Virus record (IMG/VR): IMGVR_UViG_3300035698_005606
Span: 1 to 38,105 of that record
Source: a virus
DNA: 38,105 nt
Strand: one strand, 5' to 3'
Shown: positions 32,201 through 38,105 of the stretch, one piece after another
Position numbering within the stretch: position 1 is the stretch's first letter
Layout of the letters: the number at the start of each line of letters is the position of its first letter
Notes under the pieces: generated by a model
Database searches by the model: none
Told to the model about the DNA's origin: nothing
What the model saw: the letters and a program-made list of their open reading frames with translations, nothing else
Translations under genes and position numbers: made by a program

Positions 32201-32588
32201 GGACTGAAGATAAAGATTTTACTGTTTCTTCTGCAGTTAAACCTGCCATAGTCATCATAGTTTCTGCTTCACCTACTTGTTTTCCAGTAAACATAGTTGC
32301 TTGACCGTATTTAATTGCAGCTTCTCTTAATTTATCGTAAGCGTCTTCACCTTCACCAGATAAAGCGGCTGCTCTTCTAACGCCATAATCGAATTCAGAA
32401 AATGCTTTGACAGATGCTATACCCATATCTACTAGTTTTTTAGACATCATAGTTAGTCCTGCTGCAATTACACCAGCACCCATTTTATTCGCAGAAATAA
32501 GACTATTTAAACCTTGATTTGCTTCTTTAAAAGCTTTACCGGTATGATTTACACCTTCCAGTATTACTTCAACAACGTGTTTTGCCAT
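29211..32588 (-). CDS. Tail tape-measure protein (1125 aa)
   Basis: Residues 70-280 match the TP901-type tape-measure domain (TGKQVGEAETMMTMAGLTAE, SSALNMTQLGEALTYVSASA, then ADTGIKGSVAGAGMRMGFIR). Hydrophobic segments between about 450 and 950, rich in Gly, Trp and Lys, are typical of the channel-forming central part. The C-terminal third is Pro/Ile-rich with repeats of PIIDS and PILKPI. It sets the tail length and follows the frameshifted chaperone, the standard order. Confidence 0.95.
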   Translation of the reverse strand: MAKHVVEVILEGVNHTGKAFKEANQGLNSLISANKMGAGVIAAGLTMMSKKLVDMGIASVKAFSEFDYGVRRAAALSGEGEDAYDKLREAAIKYGQATMFTGKQVGEAETMMTMAGLTAEETVKSLSSVLDLAAASDIDLAEATGFVVNTMRAFGREAKEMRSIVDVMTNTVTSSALNMTQLGEALTYVSASANTLGVSIPEVSAAIGVLADTGIKGSVAGAGMRMGFIRLAKGLGISEDSATGAKAAFEKLGLTVDQITFGEGIRKGSLDLVKTLELMEEKTADLGRLAKLSLFAEMFGSRAANQMMQMGANLDSLKEKTLSNEAASFKHALTQTKAWEMSGESFNALQKSIGGDANAIDDLVSEMDLGIEAATAFAKFMNAGAQETNALTTAFKSANTASSIITEMNKSLEYMNRILKGVVATAVEQFGAALAPVVVLVTKKLTALLEQFNKFTQTKIGKNILKITVALLGLIAVAGAVTAAIIGIQLTMGFLGSMLGVVALLFIKVIAVMALLAAIGYVLYKAWQKNIFGIQDIVSGLWKRMKIVFGGIKTVVKAFITTFVSGMQPVIKAVKGFVNSISGGFKDSESSLNNFSSIVSRVAKGMAGAATFIAKVYAAMYTRFISNFLMMAKFWVQVWKSFVTAFKPAMSAIKELWNIIADSFSVFDSAGGEATSFSDVIMKVFDVIWKVIQPVAKALGWFIGTVIGGLVRGIVWLVKAWKKLEELPGIGGAFKVLGTMLLFIINPIMEIIKGIVTLVGWFKKLKPYAENIGKVLALAFLPLIGTVMAVVYVFKKLKELWTKGLSGEGPLAGIVNAAMTMLSAIKQVWAGIKQYFGGIYQQFKGVFQMIVGLFSGNKGMIKDGFINLFEGTKSTLIGLGKVILGVLKYTLWGIPKMIMSIFKLVPKIIIGWNKLIFKAIFGLVKVLSKIFTWENIKSGFSTIWSGITSWFSSLSTKFTTAGKDLITSFISGLVSSASALYDSLKGILGKVKNMLGGLWDKFVTKIAPVVAPIVDTLKPIAQPMTENLTPVLSPMLDMIKPIIDSPILKPIIDSATQIAQPTATEMPVASAIDQPVQTGGSVTSIKEGDIKIDLSGVKIANNMDISAIAQKLASLLKKERRLNYG

Positions 32589-32638
32589 GTTCCTAAATTT
32601 AACTCCTAAATTATGCGTTAATTATCTCTCTTTATTAC

Positions 32639-33189
32639 TCAACGCCTTCTTGCACGTCCTTTAGCTGCTTGTTTTTGTTTCTTTCTTTGTTCATCATTCC
32701 ATCCAGCTATAAGAAATTCTCTTTGAACTGGAGTCATGTTAGCTATACTATCATAACTTTGGTTGAAATGACGAATGAAGATATACACCCATCTACCTTC
32801 ACTAACTACAAGTTTTTTGCTTCAGCTACCATTTCTTTACTAATACCACTTATCTCGTTAATTTTGTTTGAAATTACGTTAACTAAACCTATCGGTATAG
32901 AATCTATTTGGTCGTCAGACATTGCTGGTTCTACAAGTGCTTGTTTTATTAAATATCGTGATACTGCTGATGTGTTTCCGCCTGCAGCTTTTGTTGCTTT
33001 TTGGACAATCTTTAAAGTTACTGGTTTTACTTTTACCATACCTTTAATATCTCTTGTGTTAATTTCTACTGCGTGAACTAAATCTGAACCACTAACTAAA
33101 TCTTCTGCACTTAATAATATTCCTGGTTTAATAACTGGACCTGATTGTTTTTTTTCTACTTCTTTATTTTGACTTAAATCTTCTACCAT
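32639..33189 (-). CDS. Tail assembly chaperone with -1 frameshift (183 aa)
   Basis: The zero frame runs 32806-33189 (127 aa, ends EAKNL). At 32812-32818 the minus-strand sequence is A AAA AAC in the correct phase for tandem slippage. A -1 shift joins residue 126 to a 57-residue extension ending at 32639: VYIFIRHFNQSYDSIANMTP, then REFLIAGWNDEQ and a basic tail. That extension, with M-T-P-x-x-R/E-F-L-I-A-G-W, is like the second half of the phage G/GT-type chaperones. Both products would fold the tape measure downstream. Confidence 0.85.
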
Positions 33190-33261
33190 TTTATATATCC
33201 TCCTAAATTGTCGTTAATTCCCAAAAGGTTTCTCTACTTTCTCTCTCTCAGGTTATCTATA

Positions 33262-33295
33262 ATTTAATTAAAAAAATAAAGGGTTTTATTCCCCT
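33262..33295 (-). terminator. Hairpin and T-run after the tail-tube gene
   Basis: On the minus strand AGGG and CCCT pair over an 8-base loop containing the tube stop codon, then comes TTTATTTTTTTAATT. Archaeal transcription often stops at such a T-run. It would lower expression of the chaperone and tape measure compared with sheath and tube. Confidence 0.5.
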
Positions 33296-33726
33296 AAAGT
33301 TTCTGTTGCTCTGCTAATATTAACTGCTTCGAAATCAACTGATTCCATAACCCAGTCTTCCGCAGGTAAGTCCCAACTGAAAGTGTCTATCTTTACACCT
33401 TTTAGAGTTATGCTTTCGTTTTTTCCTGTTCTTGAATTAGATACAAGTCCAACAATTTCAAACTCTGGTATTCTTTGTTGTGCAAACATAGTTTCGCCTT
33501 CTCCACCTATTGCTAATTCTAATTTAGCGGAGTTAATGAATCCACTTGAAATACTTCCTGAAACTTCGAAATTACCTTCTTTTAATTCTGCAGTAATTCT
33601 GCTTCCCACTTCAAAGTATTTATCTAAATTATTGCTAACGTCTATTGAGAAAGATTCAACTCTACCAACAACGTCACCATTCATCATAATAGTTCCTTCG
33701 AAGCCTTTATACATTTTTTCAGCCAT
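33286..33726 (-). CDS. Tail tube protein (146 aa)
   Basis: Sequence and position fit the XkdM/gpFII-type tail tube: GFEGTIMMNGDVVGRVESFS near the start, then FEVSGSISSGFINSAKLELA, and a last strand VDFEAVNISR. It polymerises into the inner tube inside the sheath. AGGAGG lies 9 bases before the ATG, and it follows the sheath gene with a hairpin between. Confidence 0.85.
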   Translation of the reverse strand: MAEKMYKGFEGTIMMNGDVVGRVESFSIDVSNNLDKYFEVGSRITAELKEGNFEVSGSISSGFINSAKLELAIGGEGETMFAQQRIPEFEIVGLVSNSRTGKNESITLKGVKIDTFSWDLPAEDWVMESVDFEAVNISRATETLGE

Positions 33727-33773
33727 TTTATATGCCTCCTAAATAATTGTTTTAATTTTAATCTATTTGTAAA

Positions 33774-33804
33774 GAACGAGGAAGCTCATCTTCCTCATTC
33801 GTTC
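33774..33804. promoter_or_regulatory. Stem-loop between sheath and tube genes
   Basis: GAGGAAG pairs with CTTCCTC over a 5-base loop, and outer GAAC/GTTC pairs extend it past a 4-base bulge. It lies 22 bases after the sheath stop and about 48 before the tube ATG. It could protect either transcript, be a processing site, or weaken read-through. It is not followed by a strong T-run. Confidence 0.55.
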
Positions 33805-33825
33805 AAATACTTGTATTTTCTCGTC

Positions 33826-35211
33826 TTATTCAAGATATATGATTACCTTAATAAAGTCGATACTGAATACAGGTTTTATTGTTAAATCTACTCTACATAC
33901 ACCAGCAATTTCTTGAGCTCTTGTCGCATATACTGATGTTTTGTAATATGTGATTGACTCGTCTGCCAACATACTATCCAAGAAACTATCAATTGTTCCT
34001 TTTAGAGATGTTCTAACTCTTGTATTGTTAAGTTTTCCTATGAAAGGTTTACCTGCAGTTCTTACTCCGTATTTGGAATAATCTACGATTCTTCTTGTTG
34101 TGATTTGTGCCCAAGCTGAATCTGTTGAACTTGTTATACCTTTTTGGATTCTTATTCCAGAATCTTTTCTAACTGCACAAACTCTAGCCAAAATTAAATC
34201 TTGGATGTTTGCTTTACTTTGGAAATATTCTGTATCAGTAATTCCGCTTAATACCTTATTAGTTGGACTAACGTGTACATCTAAACTTGATACTTTACCA
34301 CATACTGCTGCTGCTGTGTAACATCCGCCAAAATCGGCTAATGCGCCAGTTGCACTATATCTAGGTACGAATGTGATTCCTGGTGCTACATAAATAATTC
34401 TGTCTGAATTTACTCCATTCATATTATCTATAATAGTTGCGTTTAATTCTCCTTGCGCATTACCAATAAATCCTATTCTTTCTTCATCATTAGCTAACAT
34501 CTTTACAACGTGAGCCAAAAGATTACTTATATCTGTAGCACTCGACTGACCTGCTAAATTAACCATATTACATGAAACTGTTTCAAGAGTAGTTAATCCA
34601 TCGTCATAAGTAGTTGAAGTTACTGTTGAACCTGAATCTCCGCCTGTAAATGCTGAACTTACTGTTTGGTCTGGTTCTGTTTCTGTAGCTTTTATTGCAG
34701 TACATAATACTGAATTATTGTTTATGTTAGCTACCAAAATGTCTGCGTCATAAGCTGGTGTTGCTGCACCATCGCTTGCTGAATGGATTTCGTCCACTCC
34801 TAAGCTAGAATTTACAATTGTACATAATAATCTAGTTGTATCATAACTAACGGTAATGTTGTTACCTTGGTCTCCATCATATAATGCTGTTAAAGATACT
34901 ACGTCAACCGCACTAGCTTTTAAAGAACTAACTGCTTTATCTTTTGCGTCACTTGCAATTCTTACAACTCTTACTGTGTTAGCACCATTAGCATAAATTA
35001 AATTTAATGCTCTCGATAAAGTTACATCTGCTGAATCGTCACCGAATTGTGTTAAAACTTCTGCGAATGAGCCTACAGTTACTGGTTCGTCTATTGGACC
35101 CCAATCTGCTGTTCCTATACATCCAACTACTCCAACTGCTCCGGGTGTTACTGTAGTAAGTCCTTCTGCTTTAACATCTATACTTACTCCAGGAATTATT
35201 TGGTCTGTCAT
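33826..35211 (-). CDS. Tail sheath protein (461 aa)
   Basis: MTDQIIPGVSIDVKAEGLTT and VVGCIGTADWGPIDEPVTVG, then FAEVLTQFGDD (residues 1-60), are typical of contractile sheath proteins. TTRRIVDYSKYG...KPFIGKLNNTRVRTSLKGTI near residues 375-415 and a C-terminal strand VDLTIKPVFSIDFIKVIIYL complete the family pattern. Length is normal. It marks the virus as a myovirus. GGAGG lies 8 bases before ATG. Confidence 0.95.
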   Translation of the reverse strand: MTDQIIPGVSIDVKAEGLTTVTPGAVGVVGCIGTADWGPIDEPVTVGSFAEVLTQFGDDSADVTLSRALNLIYANGANTVRVVRIASDAKDKAVSSLKASAVDVVSLTALYDGDQGNNITVSYDTTRLLCTIVNSSLGVDEIHSASDGAATPAYDADILVANINNNSVLCTAIKATETEPDQTVSSAFTGGDSGSTVTSTTYDDGLTTLETVSCNMVNLAGQSSATDISNLLAHVVKMLANDEERIGFIGNAQGELNATIIDNMNGVNSDRIIYVAPGITFVPRYSATGALADFGGCYTAAAVCGKVSSLDVHVSPTNKVLSGITDTEYFQSKANIQDLILARVCAVRKDSGIRIQKGITSSTDSAWAQITTRRIVDYSKYGVRTAGKPFIGKLNNTRVRTSLKGTIDSFLDSMLADESITYYKTSVYATRAQEIAGVCRVDLTIKPVFSIDFIKVIIYLE

Positions 35212-35225
35212 TTTAATTTTCCTCC

Positions 35226-36200
35226 TTAACTTTGAACCGTAATAGGGTTTATTACGACTTCTTGTATTTTGTCTAATAATTCGTCATAATAACATTCTAT
35301 TGTGACTTGAAACTCAAAAGTCTTTCTAAAAATATTAGTATTTGCTGTTTGCGAAGTACCAACATCTAAATCTTGCGGAGTCTCTGTCACTATGACATCT
35401 ACAAAACTCATTATTGCGAGTTTTGTTCTATTTTGAGGGTCTGATATTGCTTCTACCAACTGAGATGCTAAATCATCTCTAAATCTAGGGTTTTGCGCCC
35501 ATATATCCATTTGATATTTCAGTTTATATCTTACCGCTCTTCTTAAACCTGTACTGTTATTTGTTTTATGCTGAACGAATAAAATATCTAATCCAGCCGG
35601 TATATTCTCTCTAAAATATATGCCTGTAGCATCCGATAAGAAATCGGCAGGTGCGAATAAGGGAGTTGCACTTTCAACTATTACTGTTTCTATTTCTGAA
35701 TTTGGGTCTGTAAAGTAAAAGTTCTTTTCACTTGTACTATCGAAAAATTCTGATACTGATTCTTTAATTGCGCCTTCTGAAAACATACCAACACCAACCT
35801 CTTCTCGTTCTCCTCCCGGAAGTTGAGTAAATCCTCCTCTCGGCATACTTGGGTTGAGGTTTGCGTTTACCCAGCCAGGAAATATGAAATGCTGACCACA
35901 ATGGTATCTTACTATTATTACTGCACCAGTTTTCGGTGCCCTAGTAAATATAACTTTGGAATATTGAGTAGACCAACCATAATTAACTTCGTAATCTCTT
36001 ACATTATATTTTTCTACTCCGTCTACTGATACATATGAAACATTAGAAGTTGCTTTATGGGTTAATTCAAATAATACACTTGTTCCGTCTCCTACAAAAT
36101 TATCAACATAATCAGTGCCTCTTCCAGTAATTGGGTCTGTTACACAATTTCTGAAATGTACCGTTAATAAACTGCATACATCTGTAAATATATTATTCAT
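35226..36200 (-). CDS. Tail terminator-like protein with inserted module (324 aa)
   Basis: Its position between the gp10-like gene and sheath is that of the tail terminator. The C-terminal region (AVRYKLKYQMDIWAQNPRFR, then KTFEFQVTIECYYDELLD) fits. At residues 33-100 there is an extra beta module (FVGDGTSVLFEL...YVSVDGVEKYNVRDYEV...IVRYH) also seen in gpI and gpJ here. The protein is longer than the usual 130-180 residues as a result. It caps the tube and sheath at the head end. Confidence 0.65.
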   Translation of the reverse strand: MNNIFTDVCSLLTVHFRNCVTDPITGRGTDYVDNFVGDGTSVLFELTHKATSNVSYVSVDGVEKYNVRDYEVNYGWSTQYSKVIFTRAPKTGAVIIVRYHCGQHFIFPGWVNANLNPSMPRGGFTQLPGGEREEVGVGMFSEGAIKESVSEFFDSTSEKNFYFTDPNSEIETVIVESATPLFAPADFLSDATGIYFRENIPAGLDILFVQHKTNNSTGLRRAVRYKLKYQMDIWAQNPRFRDDLASQLVEAISDPQNRTKLAIMSFVDVIVTETPQDLDVGTSQTANTNIFRKTFEFQVTIECYYDELLDKIQEVVINPITVQS

Positions 36201-36280
36201 TCTTTAATACCTATCCAACTTAGCTAATGCCGGTTTATTAATTATAATCATATACGTCTAATTATGTTATATATTTATTG

Positions 36281-36292
36281 GTTTTTAAACTT
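36281..36292 (-). promoter_or_regulatory. Late promoter motif, copy 4
   Basis: Minus-strand AAGTTTAAAAAC followed by CAATAAATATAT. It lies in the 109-base gap between the gp10-like gene and the terminator-like gene, 81 bases before the latter's ATG, and would lead into sheath and tube. Confidence 0.7.
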
Positions 36293-36309
36293 TATCAATT
36301 AACATAACT

Positions 36310-36705
36310 TCATATACCGCTTTTTTCAAGTGCTTTAGATATATTGGTATCGATGTCTTTTATTGCGATAGCAAGGCTTGGACGGAGGTAAGGTTTGAAT
36401 CCAGTTCTACTACCCGGAATATTATCATTTGGACCATATTCATTATTTGGACCGTATTCTATAGTAGAAGCGTATTTTACTGAAGAACCAACTACTCCTT
36501 TCAACATTCTTTCATTATAAGTTGCAGAAATACTTCCTTGTAATCTGCCAGTAATTACTGGAACTCTACCTCTAGCTAAATTGCCAGTTTCAAAAGTAGC
36601 CTTCTTAATCTCGTTAGAAATAATCTTTTTAATTAAAACGTTAGCACCAACGAATATACTACTTAATTCGTTTGTTCCGGATAATAATACTCTAGCTTGA
36701 GTCAT
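36310..36705 (-). CDS. HK97-gp10-like neck/tail protein (131 aa)
   Basis: Residues 50-110 match the gp10 family closely: RVPVITGRLQGSISATYN, then VGSSVKYASTIEYG and KPYLRPSLAIAI. A local repeat, GPNNEYGPND, is inserted near the middle. It joins the tail to the head connector. It is followed by a late promoter and the terminator-like gene. No clear ribosome site was seen. Confidence 0.85.
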   Translation of the reverse strand: MTQARVLLSGTNELSSIFVGANVLIKKIISNEIKKATFETGNLARGRVPVITGRLQGSISATYNERMLKGVVGSSVKYASTIEYGPNNEYGPNDNIPGSRTGFKPYLRPSLAIAIKDIDTNISKALEKSGI

Positions 36706-36713
36706 TTAAAAAA

Positions 36714-37169
36714 TCAGCTCGATTGCTTTTTTCTTAAAATTACTTGATAAAATATGTTTTGGTTTCCATCTATATTATGTGCAGGACTTTCTACTTCATA
36801 TCTTAGATTACTTCTAGTAGGACTTTCTATTATATCTGAAGATTTAATTACAAATTCTCCAGTAGCGTCAGTATACGAAGTTTCACAAAATAAAACTGCG
36901 TCTCCAATATTTAATGTTCCTACTTTAGCCATCCAAGCTTCTTGTCCAGTTAATACTTCCTGAATTAAACATTTGAAAGGACCTCTTTTTAATTCTACAG
37001 CTTCACTTCCTGCTTCTCCACTTGGGTCTGCAAAACCATAAATCATATCGAAAGGAGAACTTTCTGCTTGTACTTCTTCTATAGTTTCTTGAATCTGTAT
37101 TAAATAAGCCTCTTCACCGTGTGCCGCCACGATTGTTTCAAAATCTGATTTAGTAATAATTGTAGTCAT
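36714..37169 (-). CDS. Head-tail connector / stopper-like protein (151 aa)
   Basis: A beta-rich protein with MIYGFADPSGEAGSEAVELK then PFKCLIQEVLTGQEAWMAKV and a C-terminal strand pair ending YQVILRKKQSS. Its place between the adaptor-like and gp10-like genes, and its length, fit the head-closure (stopper) protein. GGAGG precedes the ATG. Sequence similarity alone is weak. Confidence 0.6.
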   Translation of the reverse strand: MTTIITKSDFETIVAAHGEEAYLIQIQETIEEVQAESSPFDMIYGFADPSGEAGSEAVELKRGPFKCLIQEVLTGQEAWMAKVGTLNIGDAVLFCETSYTDATGEFVIKSSDIIESPTRSNLRYEVESPAHNIDGNQNIFYQVILRKKQSS

Positions 37170-37178
37170 TTGAACCTC

Positions 37179-37748
37179 CTAACAATTTCCGGGATAATCT
37201 CCCGCCATTATAAATATGCTTTCCATCGCAGCTATTCTACTTACCAAAGTGTCAAAGCCATTCTCTGCATCTTGTGTAGTTCCGCCTGCCCAGATAGTAT
37301 CGTCATCAACTGAAGCTCCAAACAAAGATAAAATTCTGTCTGCTTCTTCAAGAATAATAGTATAAATATTAACTGTACTTTCTGAATTTGTAGTAGATTT
37401 TGAACCTATATCCTTTTCTACTGTTAATGCTCCAAGAGTATATTTTTTAAGAGCGCCACTTCCAGCTATACCAGTATTGTAAAGTCTATCTATTCCACCA
37501 CGTTTAACAATCTTAGCTGAAATTAAAAGATAAGTTGCCTCTCTAATCATTTCACAATCATCAGGAGTTGAAGCTACTTCGCTCCACAAAGAAATATCAC
37601 ATACTGCCCAACTAGTATCAGTTGCTTTATCTATAAATGCTGATGCTTGAATTATCCAACTAACCAAAATAGAATCAGTCATCCACGTAGGAATATTTTC
37701 TTCTCCTACAAAATCAATTACATCTTGAACTGTACAATATTGAACCAT
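37179..37748 (-). CDS. Head-tail adaptor-like protein (189 aa)
   Basis: It starts with an adaptor-type helical bundle: TVQDVIDFVGEENIPTWMTD, IIQASAFIDKATDTSW, then IREATYLLISAKIVKRGG at about residues 6-105, as in gp6/gp15-type connectors. The C-terminal 80 residues add a Glu/Asp-rich tail. It is the first gene of the connector group, with a late promoter 25-36 bases ahead and almost no leader. Confidence 0.7.
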   Translation of the reverse strand: MVQYCTVQDVIDFVGEENIPTWMTDSILVSWIIQASAFIDKATDTSWAVCDISLWSEVASTPDDCEMIREATYLLISAKIVKRGGIDRLYNTGIAGSGALKKYTLGALTVEKDIGSKSTTNSESTVNIYTIILEEADRILSLFGASVDDDTIWAGGTTQDAENGFDTLVSRIAAMESIFIMAGDYPGNC

Positions 37749-37772
37749 CTTAATATATTAATTTATTTATAG

Positions 37773-37784
37773 GTTTTTAAACTT
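37773..37784 (-). promoter_or_regulatory. Late promoter motif, copy 5
   Basis: Minus-strand AAGTTTAAAAAC followed by CTATAAATAAAT, 25-36 bases before the adaptor ATG. If the transcript starts about 25 bases after the box it would have a leader of only a few bases. No ribosome site is seen, consistent with leaderless expression. Confidence 0.7.
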
Positions 37785-37805
37785 ATTTGTTTATGTATAT
37801 TGTAA

Positions 37806-38105
37806 TTAACTCCAACCTCTTAATGAAAACTTTGTAATTGATTTTGTTTCATTGTATAATGACAATACTTCAGAATAAGTAAGCGACCTGTTATAGATTC
37901 TAAACTCATCTATTCTACCATTGAACATTTCATTATTAGTTCCTATTGCTCCAACAATCATAAGTCCGACTGAATCGACATAAGGTGAAAGTCCTGTGGC
38001 TGTCCTGTCTAATTCGCCATTAATATATCCTTTAAGGGTAGTTCCATTTCTAACCATAACTATATTATTCCATACATTATCTTCATAAACTTTGGTACCC
38101 CAACC
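37806..38105 (-). CDS. LamG-domain protein, 3' end only
   Basis: The frame is open to the window edge. The visible 99 residues read GWGTKVYEDNVWNNIVMVRN then LKGYINGELDRT and FNGRIDEFRIYNRSLTYSEV, the last half of a LamG/concanavalin-like domain. The first ATG in the frame (38057) is internal to the domain, so the gene begins beyond the edge. It lies before the connector genes, where a capsid decoration or portal-side gene is expected, so it may be a head-surface adhesin. Confidence 0.8.
   Translation of the reverse strand, partial: GWGTKVYEDNVWNNIVMVRNGTTLKGYINGELDRTATGLSPYVDSVGLMIVGAIGTNNEMFNGRIDEFRIYNRSLTYSEVLSLYNETKSITKFSLRGWS

Overview
This window is part of the genome of an AT-rich, contractile-tailed (myovirus-type) virus that most probably infects an archaeon. 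The archaeal signal comes from a full-length RadA recombinase with an N-terminal helix-hairpin-helix domain, a Hjc-like resolvase, promoters that look like BRE/TATA elements, and many small zinc-ribbon and winged-helix proteins. The tail genes (sheath, tube, frameshifted assembly chaperone, tape measure, hub, spike, gp25, gpJ, gpI) belong to the Caudoviricetes. TAA, TAG and TGA all occur as stops, so the standard code is in use. The RadA N-terminal domain reads more like euryarchaeal or DPANN proteins than thaumarchaeal ones, but the host cannot be named from the sequence. No terminase, portal, capsid, integrase, DNA polymerase B or helicase lies in the window, so both ends continue into more virus genome.

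Left block (about 1-13640, all minus strand): tightly packed early/middle genes, most overlapping by 1-8 bases. It holds two winged-helix regulators next to the central non-coding region, two SWIM zinc-finger proteins, a minimal Pol X-type nucleotidyltransferase, RadA, an OB-fold SSB-like protein, an HNH endonuclease, an HD-domain hydrolase, a PD-(D/E)XK-like protein and many tiny Cys-rich proteins. Several of these are only 31-50 codons long. Three copies of a long promoter repeat (near 2184-2244, 6911-6952 and 11403-11463) divide the block into transcription units.

Centre (13640-14433): a non-coding region with eleven 19-bp iteron-like units in three clusters around a (TTA)12 tract and other AT-only sequence. 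This is the best candidate for a replication origin or a multi-site operator. It is followed by a rightward promoter and a long leader.

Short plus-strand operon (14434-15615): a Hjc/PD-(D/E)XK nuclease with no normal start codon, a small unknown protein, and an acidic, Pro-rich-tailed protein. The operon ends in a T-rich terminator and faces the late operon.

Right block (15739-38105, minus strand): the virion tail module, transcribed from right to left. The order is a LamG protein cut by the window edge, head-tail connectors, an HK97-gp10-like protein, a tail terminator, sheath, tube, assembly chaperone with a programmed -1 frameshift, tape measure, baseplate hub proteins, a C2H2 zinc-finger protein, gpD, gpV, a spike tip, gp25, gpJ, gpI, a collar/fibre protein, a 28-residue basic protein, a beta-helix fibre, and two proteins with N-terminal membrane anchors, the larger a 1412-residue LamG adhesin. 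Five copies of a second promoter motif (AAGTTTAAAAAC plus an AT-rich tail) precede late genes. The two promoter families imply an early/late switch, perhaps controlled by the two winged-helix proteins and the iterons.
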